DNA of 38,166 nt from IMG/VR virus record IMGVR_UViG_3300036850_000036, positions 1 through 38,166 of that record. One strand, 5' to 3'. Both the position numbers and the translations under genes were made by a program. This DNA is from a virus. The notes below the pieces were generated by a model, which did no database searches, was not told the origin of the DNA, and saw only the letters and a program-made list of their open reading frames with translations. Positions 28,614 to 37,338 of this stretch are shown here, piece after piece (within the stretch, counting starts at the first letter, position 1; every line of letters begins with the position of its first letter).

Positions 28614-31334
28614 TTAGAAACGCCTTCCTGTTCCCGCTCGCGCGCGTCGCAAGGTTTCCTGGTTCATACCGTTCTGTTGTTCCACAACAATATCAGTCAA
28701 CTCACGCTCACCGATCTTCACCACGAAGTAGTTGTCTCCACTCCGACCAGCGGCGTTGATTGTTTCCTCACCCGATCCGGCGTTTCCTTGGTTCATCACA
28801 CCTGCTCTGCTGAGAGCAGACGCAAGTAGGCTGTCCACTCGGGGGTCACCTAGGGGAAGCACCGCTTCACTGCGTCCACCTTCACCAATCATCGCAAGGG
28901 TAGGCCCAGTGGCGAGACCCCCATTCGCAAGATAGGGGATGTTGGGAGTACTGATCGTGCCGCCACCCACCGTACCGAAGCCAGGGATGTCAACGGAGGG
29001 GATGGAGAAAGACAGGTTGTTCCACCCACGAATCACGGTGTTGATCGCTGACTTGAAACCGTCTGCGAGCGGCGAGAACATGTCGCTCAGCGCACCGCTG
29101 ATCTTGCCCGGAATGCCCTTCATGAAACTGACGAAACTGTTCCACCCACTTTCGATGCCATCGATAACATTGCCGATATTGTCCTTTAGGGCGTCGAATC
29201 CCCGCTTAAACGGCTGAATGGTGTTTCTGTCGATAAAGTCCCAACCAGCCTTGAGGGCATCTTGCAGGAACTCGAAAATCACGACCATGGCATCAATACC
29301 GGCCGAAAACTGATTCTTTAGCCACTCGAAGAGGACGCCGAGTCCTTCCCAGGCGCGCGTGAAGTGTTCAACGAGTCCCGTGATGGCTGCGGTAAGGAGC
29401 ACGCTCAGCACGTCTGCAAGGAACTCGATAGCCGGAACTAGGATCGGAACGATGATCGTGTCAACAACCCATAGCAGAATGTCACCAAGTACTTGGATGA
29501 TCGGCGCAAGAACGGTGCCGATGATCTCCGCGACCAACCCGAGGATTTCAAAGAGCGGCGTCAGCGCTTCGATGACAGGACTCAATGCCTCAAGGAGCAC
29601 CGTCAGAATTGGTGCAATAGCTGACAAAGCAACAGCTACTACCTCAAGTACGACACCGAGCGCGCCGCCGAGTAGCTCGGCCAGCAACTCAATCCAAGGC
29701 ATTAGGGCCGTAATCGCTTCAACAAGGAAGCCACCAAGCAATGTGATGATTTCGGTCAAAGGGGCGATCAGAGGCTGAATCGCCGTTGCGATAACGCCGA
29801 GGATCGGCGCTAGCGCGCCAAGAACCGAGCCCACCAGCTGCGATAGGGGGCCGAGGAGAGGTGACACCGCGCTGAGAATGCTCGATAGCCCGCTGAAAAT
29901 CGGCGGGATCGCGGGGGCAATATTTGAGAGAACCGTAGCGAACGCGTCACCGACAGTGTTTAGCGCCTCGAAAATCGAGATGAGCGCCGCTTGCCCCTGC
30001 GCTGACGCCAAGAAGTCATCGAATACTTGCAGTGCCTGCCCGAACACGCCGAGGATGTTGCCGCCCGTTGATTGCGCTGCCGCGCCGATAGACCCCAGGA
30101 TGCCCGCGATAGGCGACAAGATGTTCTGAATCGCTTGAAACACCGCAAGTGCGTCATTGACCCACTGGACTGCCTGTCCACTGGCCGCTGCCTGTTCCAG
30201 GAAAGCGGCAAACTGTGTGATCAGGTCTGCGAGTCCGGCCCCCGCGTTCTCTCCGAACGCCTCGTTGATCGCCGTTCCCACGCTCAGCAATGAGCTGAAC
30301 AGCGCCGTCAACGGCTCTTGCAGCTGGGCGAGAATAGCCGCCATGATTTCGAAACTCTGCGTGACGAACGTGACGCCTTCGGCAGAAGTCGCTACACCTG
30401 CAAGCCCTACGATGATGCCATTGATCTCGGCGGCTACGGCGGTCATGCCGGTAGTTACAGGGCCGATGAGGGTTTCGGCCAGTGCGTTAAGAACGTCGTC
30501 AAAATCCTGGAAGAACGCACCTTGTACCGAATTGCGTAGTTCTTCCAGGGCAGGCATCATATCTCGGATCGCCTGTGCGGCTTCCTGAACAGGAGGCGCT
30601 AGCCCTTCCATCGCCTCTTCGAACTCCGCAGCGCTCCCTGTCGCAGCGACTTCGAAGGCTTCCCCTACGCCCAGTGTCGCTACACTGAGCGTCGTCATGC
30701 CAGCGGCGAGTACACCGATACCGGAGGGAAGGGCTGCAATGATACCAACGGCAGGAGCGAGCGCGGCTGCGAACTGAACAGCGGATGCCGTAGCCGAAGC
30801 GAGAGCAAGACCAAGCGCCGCGAAAGCGGGAACGGGAAGGCGAATGTCAACGATTGAGGACAGCGCCTCATTCATGCCGTCGCCGAAACCGCTACCGAAA
30901 GCACGACCGGTGTTTCTGCCCCCGCCGCCGCCTTCGTCTACGAACCTGCCGAACTGGTCGCGCAGGCGTCCGTTAACGTCACGCTTGAGTCCGTCTTCCA
31001 GTCCTTCGCCGATGCCCTCGCTGAGTGTTTCCCCGATGACTTGGCCGCTAGCTCTTGCGGCGCTGACAAACCTGCCTTGAGCATCTACAATCCTGCCTGC
31101 GGCATTCCGCCGCAGACCTTCACCGAGTGCTTCACCAGCGTTGTCACTGATGGCATTGCCGACCGTTTCACCAATTTTCGCGCCTTCGCGCGCCATGGTC
31201 TTTTCGGCGGCTGTGACGCCGGAGGTGAGGTTGTTGGTAACAGCTTTTGACGCCGCTCTTGAGGCACGTTGTATCTGGCTGATGTCAAGATCAGCCGTGA
31301 TCTCAACAAACGCCTCATCAAGCGGACCCGCCAT
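28614..31334 (-). CDS. Tape measure protein
   Basis: 906 residues, the longest gene here. Starts MAGPLDEAFVEITADLDISQ, typical of actinophage tape measures. Long hydrophobic and helical stretches (for example PVPAFAALGLALASATASAV, LAPILGVIATAIQPLIAPL) run through the middle, and NYFVVKIGERELTDIVVEQQ with an Arg-rich end follows. It sets tail length and is found inside the tail tube. It sits directly after the G/GT chaperones, the usual order. GAGGTG lies 5 bases before the ATG. Confidence 0.95.
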   Translation of the reverse strand: MAGPLDEAFVEITADLDISQIQRASRAASKAVTNNLTSGVTAAEKTMAREGAKIGETVGNAISDNAGEALGEGLRRNAAGRIVDAQGRFVSAARASGQVIGETLSEGIGEGLEDGLKRDVNGRLRDQFGRFVDEGGGGGRNTGRAFGSGFGDGMNEALSSIVDIRLPVPAFAALGLALASATASAVQFAAALAPAVGIIAALPSGIGVLAAGMTTLSVATLGVGEAFEVAATGSAAEFEEAMEGLAPPVQEAAQAIRDMMPALEELRNSVQGAFFQDFDDVLNALAETLIGPVTTGMTAVAAEINGIIVGLAGVATSAEGVTFVTQSFEIMAAILAQLQEPLTALFSSLLSVGTAINEAFGENAGAGLADLITQFAAFLEQAAASGQAVQWVNDALAVFQAIQNILSPIAGILGSIGAAAQSTGGNILGVFGQALQVFDDFLASAQGQAALISIFEALNTVGDAFATVLSNIAPAIPPIFSGLSSILSAVSPLLGPLSQLVGSVLGALAPILGVIATAIQPLIAPLTEIITLLGGFLVEAITALMPWIELLAELLGGALGVVLEVVAVALSAIAPILTVLLEALSPVIEALTPLFEILGLVAEIIGTVLAPIIQVLGDILLWVVDTIIVPILVPAIEFLADVLSVLLTAAITGLVEHFTRAWEGLGVLFEWLKNQFSAGIDAMVVIFEFLQDALKAGWDFIDRNTIQPFKRGFDALKDNIGNVIDGIESGWNSFVSFMKGIPGKISGALSDMFSPLADGFKSAINTVIRGWNNLSFSIPSVDIPGFGTVGGGTISTPNIPYLANGGLATGPTLAMIGEGGRSEAVLPLGDPRVDSLLASALSRAGVMNQGNAGSGEETINAAGRSGDNYFVVKIGERELTDIVVEQQNGMNQETLRRARAGTGRRF

Positions 31335-31378
31335 TACCGCACCTCAACCCCCGTTAACCTGCGCACACAGTGTACCGC

Positions 31379-31807
31379 TTATTTCCCGCGTTTCTTACCG
31401 CTCACTCCCGGTGCCGTAAGCGTGGCGAATGCGGCCTTCGAATTGAAGGTGTTCGTCTTGTCGTCGCCGTACCACGACGGTTTCGGCGGACGCCTGCGTT
31501 CCGGTTTCGCGTCCTTCGGTGTTGCGATCGCCTGAACGATGACAGGTTTCGCTTTCTTCATGTTCCACTCCGCTACCTGTTCGGCGATAGCCGCATCGAA
31601 CTTGTCTTTGTCCTCGGTTGAGGCGTTGCGGGTGGCAAAGTAGTACACCAGGTTGAGCCACCGATCCCAGCGCATGTCCTCATGGTCGATACCACGGGAA
31701 GCGCACCAACCGTCGAAAGTCGGCCACACTCTATCGCTGAGAACCAGATCAGTGAGCGCTAGGACTTCGGGGTACTGTCTTTTCCCAGGGCTTCCCCAAA
31801 GATCCAT
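31379..31807 (-). CDS. Tail assembly chaperone, frameshift extension (GT type)
   Basis: The open frame overlaps the end of the G-type gene by 49 bases in the -1 frame. Ribosomes slipping at GGGAAAA (31780-31786) would join K104 of the G protein to RQYPEVLALTDLV, giving a product of about 237 residues. The extension has DRWLNLVYYFATRN and a basic, Pro/Lys-rich end (ERRRPPKPSWYGDD). GT proteins bind the tape measure while the tail tube is built. The ATG at 31807 has no good ribosome site, so separate translation is unlikely. Confidence 0.87.
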   Translation of the reverse strand: MDLWGSPGKRQYPEVLALTDLVLSDRVWPTFDGWCASRGIDHEDMRWDRWLNLVYYFATRNASTEDKDKFDAAIAEQVAEWNMKKAKPVIVQAIATPKDAKPERRRPPKPSWYGDDKTNTFNSKAAFATLTAPGVSGKKRGK

Positions 31808-32091
31808 TCGATGATCTCGTTGAACGTCTGGATATCGATGGGCCCGTACTCGCCCCAGAATCGTTTTTCGAATCGAGCGAATGACTCGTCTTCGAAGATC
31901 TGCCCAAGTTCTTTCATGAGCACGGTTCCCGCGTTACTGTCAGGGTCACCCATGGCGGCGTCCATCTTGCCCTTGAGGGACGAGACGTTGAACATCTGGC
32001 CAGCGGAAACGTTCGGTTTGAGGTAGAATACTTCATCATCGACGTCGAAGTCGATACGGTCTTTGCGGGTGGTAAAGCTCTTACGAGTCAT
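31759..32091 (-). CDS. Tail assembly chaperone (G type)
   Basis: 110 residues, starting MTRKSFTTRKDRIDFDVDDE, helical and acidic, ending ALGKDSTPKS. AGGTGA lies before the ATG. It is placed just before the tape measure and carries the slip site near its end. Both the short form and the frameshifted form are expected, with the short form more abundant. Confidence 0.88.
   Translation of the reverse strand: MTRKSFTTRKDRIDFDVDDEVFYLKPNVSAGQMFNVSSLKGKMDAAMGDPDSNAGTVLMKELGQIFEDESFARFEKRFWGEYGPIDIQTFNEIIEWIFGEALGKDSTPKS
31780..31786 (-). other. Programmed -1 frameshift slip site GGGAAAA
   Basis: On the minus strand CTG GGA AAA GAC contains G GGA AAA in the heptamer form X XXY YYZ, in the right phase. 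Slipping back one base continues AGA CAG TAC CCC, the frame of the GT extension. It lies 21 bases before the G stop. Confidence 0.9.
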
Positions 32092-32103
32092 GCTGTCACC
32101 TGT

Positions 32104-32439
32104 CTAAGAGAACTGCGCGAAGCCTTCCCGAAGTCCGTCAACAAGGAACGGGTTGGCTTCCATGTACCGAGTACCTTGATGCACAAAGTTCGCGTACTCA
32201 ACATCGGTACCGATCCGTTCAACAATACCACCGCCTCGAATGTACTCCAGAATCTCGATTGAGTTCACCAGGTTTCCGGTGTCGATGCGTCTTGGATCGG
32301 CGTTGAGTCGGCGCTTAGCGGCCGTCTGCGTGGCGAATGCGCGTGCACGTAGATTCCGCACGACTCCCGAAGAGGGGGAAGTCATCAGGACACGAATGTT
32401 CCCGTAGTTCGTCGAGTGCCGGACTTTCGAGGTCGCCAC
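32104..32439 (-). CDS. HK97 gp10-like head-tail or tail-completion protein
   Basis: 111 residues from a GTG at 32439 with AGGAG 5 bases upstream; the open frame extends further without a site. Typical pattern: RRIDTGNLVNSIEI, then IGTDVEYANFVHQGTRYMEA and NPFLVDGLREGF. HK97 gp10-like proteins sit at the neck or tail end. It lies between a probable tail terminator and the chaperones, as expected. Confidence 0.86.
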   Translation of the reverse strand: MATSKVRHSTNYGNIRVLMTSPSSGVVRNLRARAFATQTAAKRRLNADPRRIDTGNLVNSIEILEYIRGGGIVERIGTDVEYANFVHQGTRYMEANPFLVDGLREGFAQFS

Positions 32440-32447
32440 GGGTGCTC

Positions 32448-33008
32448 CTAACTGATATCGCAAGGGTAACCGCCGTTTATCACACCGATTTGCACGGTGA
32501 TCGCCGAGCCTTGGCACCCACCCATAGGTCCCACTTCGGCCTGCTGACCAATCGTGTACCTATCGAACAACTTCACGCCGTCTGTGCGCGTGGTACCGGC
32601 GCACAGGCAGCACATGAGACCAGCACGAACTGCCCATGCATCCTCGACAGTCACGCGAGCGGCTGCGTCGATCTCCGAACAAGGGGGAGGGTTGCCGAGA
32701 TCATCGCCAGTCGGAGCGCACCGGAGCATTGACACCGTGTATTCGAAGACGAACATGGGAGGCCCACACTTGCGCACCCCGTCATTCTGCGTCGCGTTCC
32801 ACGGGACAGGGAAGTTAGCCGACTCGTATTGTCGGTCAAGCGCAACAACGAGTTGTCCGCACTCGCAGTCGTCCCAAGCGATTTGTCCCGTCGTGATGCA
32901 CACGCGCCCGGGAAGGCCGCTAGTTGTTCCTTCGAGATACGGCACAATGCAGTCTCGCAGGTGCTCGGCGAGTTCGTATCCAGCGAACGGGTTGTCATTG
33001 CGGAACAT
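32448..33008 (-). CDS. Probable head-tail connector or tail terminator protein
   Basis: 186 residues, unusually rich in cysteine (CIVPY, CITTG, DCECGQLVV, MCCLCAG). It begins MFRNDNPFAGYELAEHL with an early helix and a beta-rich rest. Its place between an adaptor-like protein and the gp10-like protein suggests a stopper or tail terminator. The ATG overlaps the previous TGA. The cysteine content is shared with the adaptor-like and capsid-like proteins. Confidence 0.72.
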   Translation of the reverse strand: MFRNDNPFAGYELAEHLRDCIVPYLEGTTSGLPGRVCITTGQIAWDDCECGQLVVALDRQYESANFPVPWNATQNDGVRKCGPPMFVFEYTVSMLRCAPTGDDLGNPPPCSEIDAAARVTVEDAWAVRAGLMCCLCAGTTRTDGVKLFDRYTIGQQAEVGPMGGCQGSAITVQIGVINGGYPCDIS

Positions 33009-33820
33009 CAGGAAGTACCTGCTCTGCGCGGCCTCGGACCGTCAATGTCAAAGATCGTGGCGATGCCGGTGCCGCTTGGGTTGTACGTTTTGATGAACAA
33101 ATCAGGCCAGTACATGCCAGTCATGCCGCCTTTGAAGGCTGTTTCCGAATCGAAGAACACCTTTTTCACGCCTTGCCGTGTCACCTCTTGTACGGTGCCA
33201 CTAGGCAACACGCAACCCGAGGCGTTCACACAGCGCTTAGCGATCTCCACAGCGAGCTGTCCCGCTGCGAGCTTGCCGATTTTGGGAACATCATCCCCAT
33301 ATCGTGCCGTGACTGACCAGGTGCCTATCTGGTTGTCGTCGAGATTCAGGTCGTTGCATCGGGGCCAGTCTTCACCGTCGAGGCGAACCAGTAGGTTGAA
33401 GTTGTCAACGCGGTATGAGGTCACCGGGAGTACCATCCCGTCAACCTTGACCTCAACAATGGAGTTCACGGGATAGGGAAGACGCACCTCAGAAACACTG
33501 GTGCACGAGCAACCGGAGGTACACGTTCCGCACGCAATGTTGATCCACGCGCCGCCGACAAGGGCCGGTTGTGGGAACGGCCAGGTGCTACCCGAGAGGT
33601 TGTACCACCCGTTCGTCGGAATCCACGGCCACGCTGGAAAGCAGTCCTTCCGGCATGGCCTGAGCGTCACGGTACACAGGCCGAACTGACGTTTAGTCCG
33701 GTTCCACAACACTTCGGTAGCGATCATCGCCGCAGTCGCTTGCAGCGCGGGACTCGTCCCTTCCGGGAACGTCGCGCATTCCAGGTCCCATGCCTCACAT
33801 GGTCCGGTGACTGCCACCAT
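33008..33820 (-). CDS. Head-to-tail adaptor-like protein
   Basis: 270 residues. The first part is helical (LQATAAMIATEVLWNRTKRQ), then a Cys-rich stretch (LCTVTLRPCRKDCFPAWPW, CGTCTSGCSCTSVSEVRLPY) and a beta domain (VEVKVDGMVLPVTSYRVDN), ending helical (KLAAGQLAVEIAKRCVN). I recall this pattern in actinophage head-tail adaptors. It is the first virion gene after the sugar and methyl cassette. GAGGGGG lies about 10 bases before the ATG. Confidence 0.8.
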   Translation of the reverse strand: MVAVTGPCEAWDLECATFPEGTSPALQATAAMIATEVLWNRTKRQFGLCTVTLRPCRKDCFPAWPWIPTNGWYNLSGSTWPFPQPALVGGAWINIACGTCTSGCSCTSVSEVRLPYPVNSIVEVKVDGMVLPVTSYRVDNFNLLVRLDGEDWPRCNDLNLDDNQIGTWSVTARYGDDVPKIGKLAAGQLAVEIAKRCVNASGCVLPSGTVQEVTRQGVKKVFFDSETAFKGGMTGMYWPDLFIKTYNPSGTGIATIFDIDGPRPRRAGTS

Positions 33821-33865
33821 GGCCTAACCCCCTCGTGTGGTGTTCAGTGTACCGCCAGTAAAGCG

Positions 33866-34693
33866 CTAAGCCGGACGCTTCGGCGGTACGTCACCAGGTC
33901 GCGCGACACGAAGCGATTTCGCAGACTTCGGAGCCTTTTGCAGGTTGCGCGCCACGAACGGCGTAGGCACTCCCGAAATCTCCTCGGGGGGGAGTGGCGT
34001 CAAGTTGTTCACGACGGGTCGCTGCGGGAAGCGACGCCCCATGGTGATTCGATACCCGAGATCAACGTATCGGGTGTCCCAGTCGATACCAAGCGCGGAA
34101 GTGTCCTCACCGATGAACTCATGTGCCTTGCGCCCCTGCCCATGGCCGACAAGGCTGTCATCATCACGGTGGTCGACCAAGGACGGCCATGTGCACCATG
34201 TGGGGATGTCCAACACATCGATAGCGTAACGCCCGATGCGTCGGTCGTAGTTCGGATACTGCTGCTTGTCGCACCACGGCAGCATCTTGTTGATGATGTC
34301 CGTAGGCGCGATGATGCCAACACCCCAGTTGAGGGACGGCATGCGAACCCAAGACACTTTTTCCTGCCGCGCCTGGTTCACGGCTCGCTCGACACGGCTT
34401 GCCGCAGGACGACGAGTGCCGATGTACGGCGAGACGAGTGCCTTTTCGGGGAGGTAAGCCAGCGCCTTTTCCATACCCGCGATGAAGTCTTTCGCCACGA
34501 TCGAATCATCTTGCAGCACACAGCCGAAGTCGACTGACTGATCAACGGCCTCCCATGCGCGCCTACCCGTGTCCCACCTGTCGTTTTTGCGATCCCAGAT
34601 CACATCGTCGTCGGTAAGTCCGAGTTGTTCGAGGAGATGCGGGATATGACGTGCACGCTTCTTGTGCGCCATGATCTTCACAGAGAGTTTCAC
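33866..34693 (-). CDS. Glycosyltransferase-like protein
   Basis: 275 residues from a GTG overlapping the previous TGA. It starts MKLSVKIMAHKKRARHIPHL, a GT-A-like first strand and loop. VDFGCVLQDDSIVAKDF supplies an acidic DD (metal-binding DxD-like) site, and SLNWGVGIIAPTDI is a typical acceptor-side loop. The last 50 residues are basic and probably disordered. It is probably a sugar transferase that acts on a virion protein or on host surface glycans. Last of four cassette genes. Confidence 0.75.
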   Translation of the reverse strand: MKLSVKIMAHKKRARHIPHLLEQLGLTDDDVIWDRKNDRWDTGRRAWEAVDQSVDFGCVLQDDSIVAKDFIAGMEKALAYLPEKALVSPYIGTRRPAASRVERAVNQARQEKVSWVRMPSLNWGVGIIAPTDIINKMLPWCDKQQYPNYDRRIGRYAIDVLDIPTWCTWPSLVDHRDDDSLVGHGQGRKAHEFIGEDTSALGIDWDTRYVDLGYRITMGRRFPQRPVVNNLTPLPPEEISGVPTPFVARNLQKAPKSAKSLRVARPGDVPPKRPA

Positions 34694-35289
34694 TGTGTCA
34701 CCTTTTCGTATACGAAGAACGACGCCAAGCCGGGACGCAACGGTTCTTCGGCGACCTTGAGTTCCCAGTCAGGGAAGCGATTGGCGATGTCCGGCGTGAA
34801 TTCGCGTCGGAAGACGTGACGAGCGGTGCGTCCATCTGGGGTGTTCGTGGCATAGATGATCACGAACTGTGTCGCGCTGCCGAAGAGGTTCACCAGGTAT
34901 CGATCGTAGTCCCGGTCATCCGGAAGATGGAAGAGCACGTCAAGACTGAGCGCTGTTCGGTAGTTCTCGATCGGGAACGTATGATGGTAGTCATCCACGG
35001 TCTTAAAGCGGTAGTGAACAGGGAACTTCTCACGCATCCTGTCAATGATCAGCGGAGAGACGTCAAGACCGAGATACGCGATGTGCTTGGGGAATCTAAC
35101 AAGTTCGAGGACTTGCCCGTCTCCGCAACCCCAGTCGATCACACTCGTAATGTCGTTTTCTGCGCAGAAACCCGTGATGTACCGAGCCTTGTAAGCACCC
35201 TCTTCGCCTTCGGAACCGGCACCGGAGGTGCGCCCCTGCTGATAGCGCTTGTTCCAGTATCCAGCAGGCGTGTATTGCAGCGACTTCAC
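34690..35289 (-). CDS. SAM-dependent methyltransferase
   Basis: 199 residues from a GTG at 35289 that overlaps the upstream TGA. Motif I is VIDWGCGDGQVLELV, followed by YLGLDVSP (acidic second strand) and SLDVLFHLPDD. This is a class I Rossmann methyltransferase of the kind that modifies sugars or small molecules. It lies between the GT-like protein and a second methyltransferase, so it probably methylates the glycan made by the cassette. Confidence 0.85.
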   Translation of the reverse strand: MKSLQYTPAGYWNKRYQQGRTSGAGSEGEEGAYKARYITGFCAENDITSVIDWGCGDGQVLELVRFPKHIAYLGLDVSPLIIDRMREKFPVHYRFKTVDDYHHTFPIENYRTALSLDVLFHLPDDRDYDRYLVNLFGSATQFVIIYATNTPDGRTARHVFRREFTPDIANRFPDWELKVAEEPLRPGLASFFVYEKVTQ

Positions 35290-35912
35290 TTGGTCACCCC
35301 GGGGTTCCGCGCGCCGCGAGTGGAACCGAGTTTGCACACAGCGATACGCGCGACGACTTCTTGCATATCGGCAAGTTCCTTAGAATCCATGAGCGCCGCA
35401 ACGGCGGCCTTAACACCAGGATTCTGCGTCATGGCGTAGTCATCGAACACCACAAGGGCATCATCAGTGAGATGTTCCCGCCATGCTCGCAGATCCGCCA
35501 TGGCTGCGGTCATGGAATGGTCACCGTCGATGTACAACAGCCCAACCGGGGGCCCCTCATAGTGGTCACCCGCCATGGTCGACAATGACTTGACGGCTGT
35601 CACGCTCTCATCATTGAAACCGGCCTTCGAGAGCTGCGCACGAAAGTCGGAGTACAACGGGGAAGGCAGTCGTTCAAGCACTCGGTTGCGCCATGCTGAA
35701 ACTTCCTCGCTCCACGCGTCAACGGCGTAGACGTGCGCGCCGTTGCCTTGTCGAGCACCGGTCGCTAGGTAGCACGTTGACTTTCCTCGGTACGATCCGA
35801 GTTCCACGATTGCCTGATCGCCAGGGACGCGCGACGCGAGCTTGAGAAGATGTTCCCCGACTTCGCGGGGAATGAGCCCGTCTAGCTTGGCAAGTTCATC
35901 GAGTGACAGCAC
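35286..35912 (-). CDS. Class I methyltransferase (Methyltransf_24 type)
   Basis: 208 residues from a GTG at 35912 with AAAGG 6 bases upstream; the frame stays open up to 35966 within the preceding gene. Motifs: AIVELGSYRGKST (SAM loop), VYAVDAW (second strand), LLYIDGDHSMTAAM and DALVVFDDYAM. The YIDGDHS pattern is typical of O-methyltransferases in sugar or antibiotic biosynthesis. It overlaps the glycosyltransferase upstream by 17 bases, and the two seem coupled. Confidence 0.85.
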   Translation of the reverse strand: MLSLDELAKLDGLIPREVGEHLLKLASRVPGDQAIVELGSYRGKSTCYLATGARQGNGAHVYAVDAWSEEVSAWRNRVLERLPSPLYSDFRAQLSKAGFNDESVTAVKSLSTMAGDHYEGPPVGLLYIDGDHSMTAAMADLRAWREHLTDDALVVFDDYAMTQNPGVKAAVAALMDSKELADMQEVVARIAVCKLGSTRGARNPGVTK

Positions 35913-36567
35913 GTCGGCCCTTTCGTCGTTCCATGACTTCGGCCGTGTGGTTCCACGCATGCACACATGTCACTTCGGGTCCGAACTTGGTAGGGACATT
36001 CCCATTACGCACGTGACTATAGCTGTACGGGTAGAAACGTTCACTAGGAGCAGTATACCCCCCGCGACGCTTCCAGATGGGCGTCAAGAATTTTGGTCCT
36101 GTGAGCACGTTTGGACGGTGCCCTAGGTAACGCTTGACGTTTCCGGGGATGGCTCCGACGATCTCGCGCATTATCAAGTGACCGGGAACTGCGCCGAGAT
36201 AGGTGTTGCCCACCCAATTGGGGTCCTCCATTGCCGCAAAGACATCATGTCCTTCGAGTTCCGAGTCGATGCGCTTAAGGGGCCGCGTGTCGACATCCGC
36301 GTAGAATCCGCCCATGTCGTACAATAGCTCATACCGCGAGAGGTCAGCTCGGAACTGGTTCACCGCGTCTGCCGGTACGATGTCTTCCGCACTGTCGAAT
36401 AGATCTTGATTTCGGAGTTCCGGTAGGTTGCTCTCAGTCCATAGGTTCATGCGCCAATCGGGGTGCATCTGGGCCCAAGCAAGGATGTTATCTCGCAGAT
36501 GTGTGGGCATCGGCTTACCGAACCATATGAAGTGGAACGTCTTTGGGATCGTCTGGTCTTGCATCAT
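35896..36567 (-). CDS. Glycosyltransferase with DXD motif (GT32/capsule-type)
   Basis: 223 residues. TIPKTFHFIWFGKPMP is the typical N-terminal IPKxxHxxW pattern, then NLWTESNLPEL, and MGGFYADVDTRPLK with the metal-binding DxD. This family transfers sugars from nucleotide donors and includes capsule enzymes and glycosylating toxins. First gene of the four-gene cassette between the major tail gene and the head-tail connectors. GAAGGGAAA precedes a double ATG. Confidence 0.86.
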   Translation of the reverse strand: MMQDQTIPKTFHFIWFGKPMPTHLRDNILAWAQMHPDWRMNLWTESNLPELRNQDLFDSAEDIVPADAVNQFRADLSRYELLYDMGGFYADVDTRPLKRIDSELEGHDVFAAMEDPNWVGNTYLGAVPGHLIMREIVGAIPGNVKRYLGHRPNVLTGPKFLTPIWKRRGGYTAPSERFYPYSYSHVRNGNVPTKFGPEVTCVHAWNHTAEVMERRKGRRAVTR

Positions 36568-36587
36568 TTTCCCTTCGACATGAGAAT

Positions 36588-36625
36588 GGGGGAGCGTAAC
36601 CCGGTGACTAGGTAAACGCTCCCCC
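36588..36625 (-). terminator. Hairpin between the major tail gene and the glycosyltransferase cassette
   Basis: GGGGGAGCGT (36588-36597) pairs with ACGCTCCCCC (36616-36625) around an 18-base loop. On the minus strand it follows the major tail stop by 33 bases. There is no T run. It may lower expression of the cassette relative to the major tail gene. Confidence 0.75.
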
Positions 36626-36657
36626 GTGCGATAGGCTACATCCGCCCATCGATCCTA

Positions 36658-37326
36658 TCAGCTGCCGATCTCCACAGCGCCGCAAGCGGGCTCTGGAGGC
36701 TGAACAGTGGTGATCGCGAAAGCGAAGTGCTTACCCGGACCCCACGTGCTGACAGGCGAATCGGCAAGCCAAGGGTTGCCGATATCCCACAGCGGCGACG
36801 CAGGCTTAGACATGCTCGCGAAACCGAAAGTAAAGATATCGTTGGTGAATGTCAACTCCTGAACACGCGCGTTGTACTCGTGCGGGAACGCCCAGTAAAT
36901 CCACCGCTGTAGGCCGCTCGCGTCGCAAGCGTCCTCGCCAGCAACAGGTTGCCAGATCTCTTTGGAGAACCGAGCATTCAGCAGGCCGGTGCCGAACTGA
37001 ACACCCACGAAATCGGCTTCGGCATTGGACACGATAGGGTCCTCACCAAAGACGAGCGCGATCAAGTCGACGTCGAGGGTACACAGGTTCGTGACCTCAT
37101 CAATCCAGTTCAGGAATGACGGACCCTGCTCATTGACGCACGGTTCTCCATTGGCTTTGAGCTGCAAGAGCCGCGTGCCATCTTCGTAGTTCGGCGTGAT
37201 CGTGATTTCGGTCCACGCGTCCGTTGTGACCTGAGCGGAGCCATCACCCGTAACGGGTACCCCACACTGATCAAGCAGGGTGAACCGAGCGATTTCGCCT
37301 CTGATCGGGTTTGCACAAACTGACAT
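36658..37326 (-). CDS. Major tail protein
   Basis: 222 residues. MSVCANPIRGEIARFTLLDQ, then ITITPNYEDGTRLLQLKANG, GPSFLNWIDEVTNLCTLDVD and WIYWAFPHEYNARVQEL match the major tail (tube) proteins I recall in several actinophages, with their early cysteines and PACGAVEIGS-like end. AAGGAGGTGCTGAC before the ATG is the best ribosome site in the virion operon, as expected for an abundant protein. The hairpin downstream supports separate, high expression. Confidence 0.82.
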   Translation of the reverse strand: MSVCANPIRGEIARFTLLDQCGVPVTGDGSAQVTTDAWTEITITPNYEDGTRLLQLKANGEPCVNEQGPSFLNWIDEVTNLCTLDVDLIALVFGEDPIVSNAEADFVGVQFGTGLLNARFSKEIWQPVAGEDACDASGLQRWIYWAFPHEYNARVQELTFTNDIFTFGFASMSKPASPLWDIGNPWLADSPVSTWGPGKHFAFAITTVQPPEPACGAVEIGS

Positions 37327-37338
37327 GTCAGCACCTCC

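Noticed and set aside
34816-35439. 207-codon plus-strand frame opposite the methyltransferases
   Set aside because: Clear SAM-binding motifs are on the minus strand, and the plus-strand frame has no ribosome site.
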